Source: Streptomyces sp. T12 (lineage in GTDB: Bacteria; Actinomycetota; Actinomycetes; Streptomycetales; Streptomycetaceae). From it: a stretch of 64,000 nucleotides of DNA. Numbering within the stretch: the stretch's first letter is position 1; each line of letters opens with the position of its first letter. Below the pieces are notes generated by a model. It was not told the DNA's origin. It worked only from the letters and a program-made list of their open reading frames with translations, and made no database searches. Below are positions 1 to 8,200 of this stretch, piece by piece. The DNA is taken from positions 124,001 to 188,000 of the forward strand of contig NZ_CP117866.1 in NCBI RefSeq assembly GCF_028736035.1, read 5' to 3'. The translations under genes and the position numbers were made by a program.

Positions 1-1
1 T

Positions 2-1048
2 ACGGACAGCGGCAAGAGCAGGGGCGACAGCGACGAGGGCGAGGTGCGGCTGCGGACCGCCGACGACGTCTTCCTGCTCGCCCTGCGCCGGGACGACATC
101 GGTCCGCACAAGAGCGACCTGGCCGCCCTGGCCGAGATGGCGCGTGCGGTCGATCTGGCAGGGCTCGCGCGGGAACGCCGGGCACGCGGCGGGCCGGCCG
201 GGTTCGGCGGGATCGAGATCTCGGCGTCCTTCCTGGGGCGCAGGACGTACAACCGGTACGACATCGAGGACGCCGTCGGCCGGGTGCTGGCCGAGCGCGC
301 CGGTGTGCCGTACCACGAGCGCCGGCACGGCGAGCCTGCGCCGCCCGGCCACAGCGGGTGGCGGCTGACGCTGGACGGCGCCCACGCCACCCTGCTGCTG
401 CGCCTGGGGCGGCGCCCGGCACACCGGCGCGCCTACAAGAACGCGACCGTTGCGGGAACGCTGCACCCGCCGGTCGCCGCCGCCATGGCGCAGGCGGCCG
501 AACTACGGCCGGGCCAGCGGGTGCTGGACCCGTGCTGTGGAGCGGGGACGCTGCTCATCGAGGCCCACCACACGGTGCCGGGGACCACATTGCTCGGGTT
601 CGATCTCGATCCGGCCGCGCGCCGGGCGGCACGGCAGAACGCCGGGCCGCTCCCGGTCGCCGTCGAGCACGGCGACGCCGGCGCCCTGCCCGTCGCCGAT
701 CGCAGCATCGACCGCGTCCTGTGCAACCCGCCGTGGGGAGCACAGGTCGACGCGGGAGGACGCCTCGCCGGGCACCCGGAGCGATGGTGGCGCGAACTCG
801 CCCGCGTCCTCACCGACGAGGGGCGCGCGATCGTGCTGCTGCCCGAGGCACGCGGACTGGGCCACGCCCTGGCGCTCGGCCTGACTCCCGTCCACCTACA
901 GCAACTGAGCCTGTTCGGCAGCCGTCCGCTGCTGGTCCGCCTCGAACGGCAACGCGACCGCGGACGTGCTCGGGCCCGGCGGGAGGTGGAGGACAAGGGC
1001 CGCACGCGCCCCCGCGCGGTGCGTACGGCGCCTGCGCAGGACTCGTAG
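2..1048 (+). CDS. Class I SAM-dependent methyltransferase, UPF0020/THUMP type, 5' end missing
   Basis: The frame is open from the window edge. The first possible start (GTG at 44) sits inside sequence that looks conserved (RTADDVFLL), so the real start is probably upstream and the N-terminus is missing. Counted from 44, residues about 145-300 form a Rossmann methyltransferase: LDPCCGAGTLL is the SAM-binding motif I, GFDLD is motif II, and CNPPWG is the (N/D)PP(Y/W) motif IV of enzymes that methylate base amino groups. In the Trm11/RlmL-like UPF0020 family a THUMP RNA-binding domain precedes this core, and the partial N-terminal part fits that position. The likely job is methylation of a guanine in tRNA or rRNA; the exact target cannot be read from the sequence. 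The last 35 residues are an Arg-rich low-complexity tail. It is followed by about 200 bases of non-coding DNA. Confidence 0.75.
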   Translation, partial: TDSGKSRGDSDEGEVRLRTADDVFLLALRRDDIGPHKSDLAALAEMARAVDLAGLARERRARGGPAGFGGIEISASFLGRRTYNRYDIEDAVGRVLAERAGVPYHERRHGEPAPPGHSGWRLTLDGAHATLLLRLGRRPAHRRAYKNATVAGTLHPPVAAAMAQAAELRPGQRVLDPCCGAGTLLIEAHHTVPGTTLLGFDLDPAARRAARQNAGPLPVAVEHGDAGALPVADRSIDRVLCNPPWGAQVDAGGRLAGHPERWWRELARVLTDEGRAIVLLPEARGLGHALALGLTPVHLQQLSLFGSRPLLVRLERQRDRGRARARREVEDKGRTRPRAVRTAPAQDS

Positions 1049-1257
1049 GAGGCGCGTACTGCGTCCAGCGGGTTGCCTTCGGTGCGCGTGGTGGGCGGTC
1101 CCGGCTCCTGCCCAGGCAGGTGCCGGGGCCGGTTGCGCGTCTTTCGTCCTGACGGGTGACGGGGGCAGCCAGGTGACCGCCGTCATGCAATGTGCACGCC
1201 GCGAGGGGGAATCCGACCAGCAGTGTGTCGTGCGCACCGCCGGCAGGAGGAGGGTCC

Positions 1258-1554
1258 GTGGAGTCGACCACCACAGTGATCGTCGTCGCCGTGGCCCTTG
1301 CGGCCGTAGTGCTCGCCGTGGCCGTCGGTGTTCTGGTGCGGCTGGTGCGAACCCGGCGCGTCATGAGGCGTGCCGGGCTGCCGACCGGACCGCGATGGGT
1401 GTTCTGGGGTGCCGTCGCCTACTTCGTGCTGCCCGCCGATCTGGTGCCGGATCCGGTGTATCTGGACGACATCGGCGTGCTCTTGCTGGCACTGCGTACC
1501 CTGCGCCGCTCTCCCGATGCGGGACCGCCGGACGCCGTTGGTTACAGAAAGTAA
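1258..1554 (+). CDS. DUF1232 (YkvA-like) small membrane protein
   Basis: A 98-residue protein starting at GTG 1258, chosen because an AGGAGG ribosome binding site lies 8 bases upstream; longer in-frame starts lack one. Residues 4-25 are a hydrophobic N-terminal helix. The core is the DUF1232 signature, with FWGAVAYFVLPADLVPD followed by YLDDIGVLLLALRTL. In this family the conserved stretch forms two short membrane-associated helices around a DxIPD-like turn. The function is unknown; members are small integral membrane proteins. The stop codon is followed within 120 bases by the graspetide precursor gene, but the AT-rich gap suggests a separate promoter there. Confidence 0.75.
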   Translation: MESTTTVIVVAVALAAVVLAVAVGVLVRLVRTRRVMRRAGLPTGPRWVFWGAVAYFVLPADLVPDPVYLDDIGVLLLALRTLRRSPDAGPPDAVGYRK

Positions 1555-1672
1555 GGAAACCAATCACTCGTTCGATTCGTTTAAGTAAGAGGAACCCAAA
1601 AAACGTCGGCGGACCCGAGGACGCCGCTGGGTGACCAGGCTCGATCGGAGCAGCACCTTTGAGGGAGAGACG
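1555..1672 (+). promoter_or_regulatory. AT-rich leader and probable promoter of the graspetide genes
   Basis: This gap is markedly richer in A and T than its surroundings. An inverted repeat with arms TTGGTT (1538-1543) and AACCAA (1558-1563) straddles the end of the upstream gene. A GAGGGAGAG ribosome binding site precedes the ATG at 1673. No convincing -35/-10 pair could be fixed by eye. Confidence 0.35.
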
Positions 1673-1864
1673 ATGCAACCGTTCGCGCTCAACTATGCAC
1701 GGCCGGCCGCGGAGTTGGAGGTCAGCGCTCCGTATGTCTACGACACCGGTCTGCAGTTGAACGTGCTCCGTGACGGGCGGATAGCCGCCCGTGATCATGC
1801 TCTGTTGCGGGAGCTGGGGACCACGACGTCCACGGCGGGCTCGAAGACCCACTTCGACGACTGA
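1673..1864 (+). CDS. tgmA: Graspetide precursor peptide (ATP-grasp-modified RiPP)
   Basis: A 63-residue peptide starting at ATG 1673 after a GGGAG site. It matches the GRASP_targ precursor type found in actinomycetes: a leader with an aromatic/acidic patch (SAPYVYDTGLQLNVLRDG) and a C-terminal core rich in ester or amide donors and acceptors (TTSTAGSKTHFDD). Core Thr, Ser and Lys side chains and the terminal Asp-Asp are the residues that ATP-grasp ligases join into omega-ester or omega-amide macrocycles. The ligase gene begins 16 bases after the stop, so the two are surely co-transcribed. There is one precursor copy with a single short core. Ring topology cannot be deduced, and no protease or exporter gene is adjacent. 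Recognition rests on size, composition and the neighbouring ligase. Confidence 0.8.
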   Translation: MQPFALNYARPAAELEVSAPYVYDTGLQLNVLRDGRIAARDHALLRELGTTTSTAGSKTHFDD

Positions 1865-1880
1865 ACACAGGCCGGCGACG

Positions 1881-2855
1881 ATGACCGTCTTGATTCTGAC
1901 CAGCGAAGAAGACGTGACGGCGGACATGGTGGTCGTGCACCTGAACGCGTCCGGCGTCCCGGTGGTCCGACTCGATCCCGCCGACCTGACCGGCGGGGTC
2001 GCGCTGTCGGGCGAGTATGTCCACGGCGCCTTCCGCGGCCATCTGTCGTCCGCGGGACGCCTGGTGGGCATCGACGGGCTGCGGTCGGTCTGGATACGCA
2101 GGCCGGGAACCCCGGCCGCCCGGGCGGCCGCGCCCTCCGCCTGGCTGACGGAGGAGGCCGGGCAGGCGCTGTACGGCATGCTGCGCGGCTGTGACGCCCG
2201 CTGGATGAACCAGCCCGACGCGGCCCGCCGGGCCCGTTACAAGCCCTGGCAGCTGCGGGTGGCCCAGCGCTGCGGGCTGCCCGTGCCGGCCACGTTGATC
2301 ACGACGTTCCCGCAGGCCGCCCGCGATTTCGCCGATCGCTATCCGGATCTGGTGGTCAAGCCGGTGTCCGGCACCCATCCGCAGGACCCGCCCCGGGCGG
2401 TGCCGACCAGCAGGGTGGCCCCGGACGCGGACTTCTCCGCCGTCGCGTTCGGGCCCACCCTGCTGCAACGGCGCGTCGCCAAGCGGGCCGACGTCCGGCT
2501 CACGGTGGTGGGCGAGCGGCTGCTGGCCGCCCGCAGGGCGAGCGACCCCGAGGCCGAGGTGGACGTCCGCTTCGACGCCTCCGACGCGCCATGGCGTCCC
2601 GTCGAGGTCGCACCGCGCGTCGCCGAGGCCGTCCGCGCCTACATGCGGGAGGCGGAACTCGCCTACGGCGCCTTCGACTTCGCGGAGGACGCCGACGGGA
2701 CGTGGTGGTTCCTGGAGTGCAACCAGTCGGGGCAGTTCGGCTTCATCGAGGTGGACACGGGCCAGCCGATCGCCCTGGGCATAGCCGAGTGGCTCGCCCG
2801 ACCCGCCTCAGGGCGACCGTCACAGGTCAACGGGGCGAGCGCGCAGGTTCTCTGA
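1881..2855 (+). CDS. tgmB: ATP-grasp peptide maturase (graspetide ligase)
   Basis: A 324-residue enzyme starting at ATG 1881 (MTVLILTSEEDVTADMV). The family (MvdC/MvdD-like, actinobacterial GRASP_SAV_5884 type) activates Asp/Glu side chains of a precursor as acyl-phosphates with ATP and joins them to Thr/Ser or Lys. Visible features are an N-terminal pre-ATP-grasp domain with the conserved SVWIRRPG stretch (about residue 70), the Lys-containing DLVVKPVSG strand of the ATP-grasp fold (about 155-165), PTLLQRRVAKRADVRLTVVG (about 195-215), and the metal-binding end FLECNQSGQFGF (about 280), where Glu and Asn coordinate Mg2+. The length is normal for the family. It lies 16 bases after the precursor gene. 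A partner carboxyl methyltransferase, common in this type of locus, is absent here. Confidence 0.88.
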   Translation: MTVLILTSEEDVTADMVVVHLNASGVPVVRLDPADLTGGVALSGEYVHGAFRGHLSSAGRLVGIDGLRSVWIRRPGTPAARAAAPSAWLTEEAGQALYGMLRGCDARWMNQPDAARRARYKPWQLRVAQRCGLPVPATLITTFPQAARDFADRYPDLVVKPVSGTHPQDPPRAVPTSRVAPDADFSAVAFGPTLLQRRVAKRADVRLTVVGERLLAARRASDPEAEVDVRFDASDAPWRPVEVAPRVAEAVRAYMREAELAYGAFDFAEDADGTWWFLECNQSGQFGFIEVDTGQPIALGIAEWLARPASGRPSQVNGASAQVL

Positions 2856-2861
2856 TCGTGC

Positions 2862-3080
2862 TCAGAGGTGCTGCGGGCCGGGCGGCAGGGCGCCGCGCTG
2901 CCACGTCGGGGCCGGCGGCGCCGGGCGTCCGGGTGCCGGTGCGGGGCCACTGGACTGCAGCAGCGGCTGCATGGCGAACTCGACTTCCCTGCTGACGCGT
3001 TCGGCCTCCCGGCGCACCTGGGTGGGGATGTCGCCGCGCTCCGCGATGAGCCGGTCGTAAATGGGGGAATCCTGGAACAC
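2862..3080 (-). CDS. Small hypothetical protein
   Basis: A 72-residue frame with a GTG start at 3080. The N-terminal half (SPIYDRLIAERGDIPTQVRREAERV) is a charged helical segment that looks like a real protein; the C-terminal 30 residues are Pro/Ala-rich. Small proteins of this look occur in other streptomycetes, but no domain or function is known to me. It converges on the ATP-grasp gene with 6 bases between stop codons, so any link to the graspetide is positional only. The ribosome binding site is weak, and two overlapping frames on the same strand are longer but have shadow-like composition. Confidence 0.5.
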   Translation of the reverse strand: MFQDSPIYDRLIAERGDIPTQVRREAERVSREVEFAMQPLLQSSGPAPAPGRPAPPAPTWQRGALPPGPQHL

Positions 3081-3193
3081 CCGTCAACGCGCCTTTCATG
3101 TCGTGGCCCTGTGTGCATTTGGGCACGGCTGTCGAGTCTAGGCGCCGACGCACACTGAAGTGCGAATTCTGCCAGAGCGCTTGACGGGCGACG

Positions 3194-3655
3194 TCAGGCA
3201 CCCGTCGTCGAGCCGGGCCGGACGATCATCAGGACGGTGACGGTTGCCCACAGGAGGTTGAAGATGCCGGTGAACATGGCGAGTTGAACGGTGGCCGAGT
3301 GTGCGACGGGCCTATCGGCGCCCAGTTGCTCAAGGAGTTCCTCCTGGCGGGGCAGGACGAAGGCGATCAGGATTCCGGCGGCCGCGGCGGTGAGAGCGAT
3401 GGACGTGATGAGCCAACCGCTGCCCAGGACGCCCATGGCCAGGGCGGTGGCCAGGCCGAGGACGGGCACCGACACCCCGACGGCTCCGTAGACGCGGCAG
3501 ATGCGGTGCAGGAGCCGCACGGTGCCCACCGCCACCGCCCCGTCCGTCGCCGGGACGCGGCGCGCGGCCGGCGGGAACATGCTGGCCGCGACGGTGACGG
3601 GGCCGACGGCGACGATGGCGGCCAGGACGTGAAGGGTGAGGAGGATCTTGGTCAC
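3194..3655 (-). CDS. Four-helix integral membrane protein (DUF2269-like)
   Basis: A 153-residue protein taken from GTG 3655 (MTKILLTLHVLAAIVAVG); a second GTG three codons earlier (3664) is also possible. It has about four hydrophobic segments: residues 2-24, 50-75, 80-103 and 130-150. Two conserved histidines (LLTLHVL and LLHRICRVYG) lie at helix positions, as in small membrane proteins of the DUF2269 kind, whose function is unknown. It is divergently arranged with the GlxA-type regulator at 3812, with about 155 bases between the starts. That arrangement is common for a regulator and its target, so control by the neighbour is a reasonable inference. Confidence 0.65.
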   Translation of the reverse strand: MTKILLTLHVLAAIVAVGPVTVAASMFPPAARRVPATDGAVAVGTVRLLHRICRVYGAVGVSVPVLGLATALAMGVLGSGWLITSIALTAAAAGILIAFVLPRQEELLEQLGADRPVAHSATVQLAMFTGIFNLLWATVTVLMIVRPGSTTGA

Positions 3656-3811
3656 CCGCCCCACGCTAGGGATCCCGCGGGTGATCGGACAGGGGCTGAA
3701 ATGACAGCTTGCAACGGATTCCCGCCAACAGCCCAGACCGCTGTTTCACCGCACTCGGCCTGTACCACCTGGACTTATGCCGGTGGCGGGAATCCGCCTA
3801 GGGTGTCATTC

Positions 3812-4771
3812 ATGCACACCGTGGCGATCCTGGTCCTCGACAATGTGGTGCCGTTCGACATGGCGACGCCCTTGCAGATGTTCGGCTGGACAAGGCTGCC
3901 GGACGGCCGCCGCCCCTACCGGGTCCGGCTGTGCGCCGAGTCGCCGGAGGTGGCCACGGAGGGTTTCGCCCTGCGGATCGACCGAGGGCTCGACGGGCTG
4001 GTGGACGCGGACACGGTCATCGTGCCGGGCTGCGACGCCGGGCCGCCCTCCCCGCACGTGGTGGCGGCCCTGCGGCAGGCGGCACAGGCCGGCACGCGGA
4101 TCGCTTCCGTGTGTGTGGGCGCCTTCGTCCTGGCCGAGGCCGGCCTGCTGGACGGGCTGCGCGCCACCACCCACTGGATGGCCACCGATGAGCTGGCGGG
4201 GCGCTTCCCGGACGTCCACGTGGAGCCGGACGTGCTGTACGTCGACAACGGACAGATCCTCACCTCCGCCGGAGCCGCCGCGGGGCTGGACATGTGCCTG
4301 CACATGATCCGGCGGGATCTGGGGTCGGCCGTGGCAGCGCATACCGCACGCATGTCCGTCGTCCCGCTCGAACGGGAGGGCGGACAGGCGCAGTTCATCG
4401 TGCACGCACACCCGCCCGTACCGCGGGGCTCGGCGCTCGAACCCCTGCTGGAGTGGATCGAGGACAACCTGGCCGGGGAGATCACCCTGGGGGCGATGGC
4501 GGAGCGTTCGGGGATGAGCGAGCGCACCTTCAGCCGCCGCTTCCGTGAGCAGACCGGCACCACTCCGCTGCAGTGGCTGCTGCGGGCGCGGGTGCGGCGG
4601 GCCCAGTATCTGCTGGAGAACAGCGACCATCCGATCGAACGGATCGCCCGGCAGGCGGGGTTCGGTTCGCCGACGGCGTTCCGTGAGCGCTTCCGCCGGG
4701 TGGCCGGCACCACGCCGCACGCCTACCGCTGCGCGTTCCAGGGGAAGGCCGCGGTCGGCGCCCCGTCATAG
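3812..4771 (+). CDS. GlxA-family AraC-type transcriptional regulator
   Basis: A 319-residue regulator starting at ATG 3812; the frame is open further upstream but that part is non-coding intergenic DNA. Residues 1-190 are a DJ-1/PfpI-like amidotransferase-fold sensor domain (MHTVAILVLDNVVPFDM at the start, ASVCVGAFVLAEAGLLDG with the nucleophile-elbow Cys, TSAGAAAGLDMCLH). Residues about 215-310 are an AraC DNA-binding domain with two helix-turn-helix motifs (AERSGMSERTFSRRF and IARQAGFGSPTAFRERF). GlxA-type regulators sense unknown small metabolites through the first domain. The gene is divergent from a small membrane protein gene that it may control. Nothing is missing in the HTH part. Confidence 0.88.
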   Translation: MHTVAILVLDNVVPFDMATPLQMFGWTRLPDGRRPYRVRLCAESPEVATEGFALRIDRGLDGLVDADTVIVPGCDAGPPSPHVVAALRQAAQAGTRIASVCVGAFVLAEAGLLDGLRATTHWMATDELAGRFPDVHVEPDVLYVDNGQILTSAGAAAGLDMCLHMIRRDLGSAVAAHTARMSVVPLEREGGQAQFIVHAHPPVPRGSALEPLLEWIEDNLAGEITLGAMAERSGMSERTFSRRFREQTGTTPLQWLLRARVRRAQYLLENSDHPIERIARQAGFGSPTAFRERFRRVAGTTPHAYRCAFQGKAAVGAPS

Positions 4772-4879
4772 CCGGTGACCCGCCCTGATCAGTCACGGTG
4801 GGAAAAATCACCCGAGTCCACACGGGCCGTCAGCAGTTGGACAAGGGGTATCGATCCTCCCCAAGGACGGTGTACTCCC

Positions 4880-5227
4880 ATGAACTGCTCCAGCCGCCTC
4901 CTCTGCGTCCTCTACATCGCCACGAGCGCGGGGCTCGCCTGGACCTCGGTCCTCACCTTCCGGTACGGCCCCGTGTGGGCCGCGTGCCTGTTCACCGCCG
5001 CCAGTCTCGTGCCGGTCATCGCCGTCGTTCGGGAGACCGTGATCGGCGAACAGCGTCGGTGGCTCCTGGAGATGATCGCGCGGGCCGGGCGCGCCGGCGA
5101 CGCCGCCGAGGCGATCGTCCGTGCGGAGCTCGACTCGGCGTGCTGCGAGCGCTGGTGGACGAGCCTCGGCAGTGAGCACGACGTGACCTGCCGGCACGGG
5201 ATGCCGCGCAGCAGCAGCGCCGCGTGA
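4880..5227 (+). CDS. Small membrane protein of unknown function
   Basis: A 115-residue protein from ATG 4880. Two hydrophobic segments fill residues 6-24 and 32-50 (RYGPVWAACLFTAASLVPVIAVV); the rest is a charged cytosolic tail with a Cys-Cys pair (DSACCERWW) and a His/Cys patch (DVTCRHG). No known domain was recognised. It converges on the NRPS gene, with 9 bases between stop codons. Composition and helix pattern support a real gene; the role is unknown. Confidence 0.55.
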   Translation: MNCSSRLLCVLYIATSAGLAWTSVLTFRYGPVWAACLFTAASLVPVIAVVRETVIGEQRRWLLEMIARAGRAGDAAEAIVRAELDSACCERWWTSLGSEHDVTCRHGMPRSSSAA

Positions 5228-5236
5228 GCGTCCGGG

Positions 5237-8200
5237 TCAGCTGTCGAGGGCCAGGTCGACCTCCTCGCGCAGGAGGTCGACGTAGTCACGGGTCCAGCCC
5301 TCGATCGTGGTGCGGTCCCACAGGTCGGCCGAGTACTCCACGAAGCCCTTCAGTTCGTCCCCGGCCGGGACCAGGCCGAAGCTGAGCTCCGTCCGGGCCG
5401 CGGCGGGGGCGAGGTCCTCGACGGCCGTGGTCAGCCCGGGCAGTTCGACCTCCGCGTCCAGCGTGCTCTGGTAGGCGAAGCCGACGTCCAGCCGGTCCGG
5501 TACGTCGACGCCCGTGCGCTCCCGCAACGCGGGGGCGATCCGGCGCACCGGCAGGGCGTGGTCCATGCACTCCACCGCGGTACGGGCGACGCGGTCCGTC
5601 AGGGCGGCGAAGGAACCGGCCGCCGCGTCCCGCACGCGCAGCGCGAAGCCGGTGACGGTGCAGGCCAGCAGGGATTCGAACTCCCGGCGCTCGCGGTTGG
5701 CGTAGGAGATGTTGAACACGACGTCCGGCTGCTCGGACTTCCGGGCGAGCATGCGGCCCAGGGCCGCGGCCGTGACCACGAAGGGCGTCGTGCCCCGCTG
5801 TCGTGCCAGTCGCTCGACGCCGGCCCGCACCTCGGCCGGCACCGTGAACATCACGGCGCCGCCCCGTCCGCTCGCGCTCTTCGGCCGGGGCCGGTCCAGC
5901 GGCAGGTCCACCGTGAACGGCACGCCGTCCAGCTCGCGCAGCCAGAACTTGAGGTTCCGCTCGTCGGCCGCCCCGTCGGGCTGCTCCTGCTGCCATCGCG
6001 CGTACGCCACGGGCTGGCACTGCACGGGTGGCAGGGTGGGGGGTTCGCCCGTGACGGCGGAGCCGTAGAGCGCTGCCAGCTCCTTGAGCAGCAGGCTGAC
6101 GGACCATCCGTCGCAGGCGGAGTGGTGCAGGACGAGGAGCAGGACCCAGTCGCTCTCGCCGGTGCGCAGCAGGCGCAGCGCCACCGGGGTCGCGTCGGTG
6201 GGGTCGAGCGGTGTCTCGGCGGCCTCCGCACTGGCTTGTTCCAGGGCGGCCTGCCGCTCCTGCGCGGGCAGGGCGGTGAGATCCTCGGCCGCCAGCTCCA
6301 CCGGACGGGGCCGCAGCACCTGCTGTTCCCAGCCCTCCCCGCTGCGGGCCAGGCGGGTCCGCAGTCCCTCGTGCCGCTCGACGAGCCGGGTCAGGGCGGT
6401 GCCCAGGGAGGCCACGTCCAGGTCACCGGAGAGGGTGATCCGCAGGGCGACGTTGAAGACCTGGGGCAGGAGGTGGTCGGCGTGCACCGCGGCGAAGCGG
6501 GCCTGCTGCGCGGTGGCGGGCGCCCGGCGCTCCACCGTGCCGGGTCCGTCGTCGGCCTCGGAGGCCGCACTGGCCGTCATCTCACCCGCCGTCGACGCCA
6601 GTTGGGCCGTCATGGCCTGCAGCGTCGGCTCCTGGTAGAAGCGGAGCATCGGGTACTCGGTGCCGAATTCCTCCCGGACCTGGTTGACCAGCCGCATCGC
6701 GGTGATCGAGTGACCGCCCAGCTCGAAGAAGGAGGCGTCGGCCGCGATGCCGTCGGCCTCGACGCCGAACTCGGCCGCCCACAGCTGCCGTACCCGTCGC
6801 TCGACGTCTGTGCGGTTGCCTTCCGCCGCGTGCCGGGCGTCGGCGCCCGGTCTGCGGCCGGGTGCCGAGGTGACGAGGTCGGGTGCCGGCAGCGCGGAGC
6901 GGTCCAGCTTGCCGTTGTCCGTCACGGGCAGGGCGGGCAGGATCCGCCAGGCGCGCGGCACGAGGTACTCCGGGAGCCTGGCCGCCAGTTCCTCGGCCAG
7001 GAGATCGGCGTACGCCTGCCGGTCGTCGGCCGCCGCGCCGATCGGGTCGGCGGGGACGGCACAGGCCGCGAGGTACGCCTCGCCGCGGTCGTTGCGGCGG
7101 GCCAGCACGGCCGCTTCGCGCACGCCGTCCAGGGCGTTGAGCACGCGGGAGACCTCCTCCGGCTCGACCCGGAAGCCCCGGATCTTCACCTGGTCGTCGG
7201 CCCGGCCGCAGAACTCCAACGTCCCCTCGGCACTCCAGCGGACCAGATCGCCGGTGCGGTACCTCTGGGCGTCCGGACCGCCGGCCGGGTCCGGCAGGAA
7301 GCGCTCCGCGGTGAGTTCGGGGCGGTGCAGATAGCCGCGGGTCACGCCCGGGCCGCCGACGTACAACTCCCCCACCGTGCCGACGGGCACGGGGCTGCCG
7401 GACTCGTCGAGCACGCTCAGCCGTACGTTGTCGACCGGGCGTCCGATCGCGATGGGGCGGGCGGGGTCCGGGCTCTGCGAGGACACGGTCTGGGTGGTGC
7501 ACAGGACGGTGACCTCGGTGGGCCCGTACACGTTCACCGTCTCGTACCGCGCCTCGGGGCGCGGCCGGGTGCGCAGCACGTCTCCGCCGAGCAGCAGGTG
7601 GCGCAGCGGCGGCTGGTCGCCCGCCGACAGGCGCAGCAGTTGTTCTCCCAGGGCGGTGGGGAGGATGGAGAAGGTGACGTCCTGCTCCCCGTACCACCGG
7701 GCCAGGGCGAGCGGATCCCTGCGGAGCTCCTCGCCGGCGATCGTGACCGATGCTCCCGCGGTCAGCGCGGGCCAGATCTCCAGGAGCGAGGCGTCGAAGC
7801 TCTGGCTGCACACGACGGCAGCGCGGTCGGCCGGTGTGAAGGCGAAGCGCCGGTGGTGCCACGCGCACAGGTCGACGACGCCGCGGTGCGTGACCACGAC
7901 GCCCTTGGGGGTGCCGGTGCTGCCCGAGGTGTAGAGGACGCAGCACGGGGACTGGTGGTCGGTGGCGGACGCGGTGCGCGGTGAGTGTCGCGCCGTCGCG
8001 TCGGGCCGTACGACCGTCACTCCCGCCGGCAGCCTCAAAGCGGCCGCATCGTCGGGCGTCGACACCACGATGCGGGCCCCGCACTCGGCGATGACCTGCT
8101 CGGCGCGCGCCCGGCCGAGGGACGGATCGAGCGGCACGTAGGCGCGGCCCGCTTTGAGCGCGGCGAGCATGGCGACGACGAGGTCGGCGGAGCGGGGCAG

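Noticed and set aside
3284..3811. N-terminal extension of the GlxA regulator to 495 codons
   Set aside because: The extra part overlaps the divergent membrane-protein gene and is Asp/Gly/His-rich noise; ATG 3812 begins the conserved domain.
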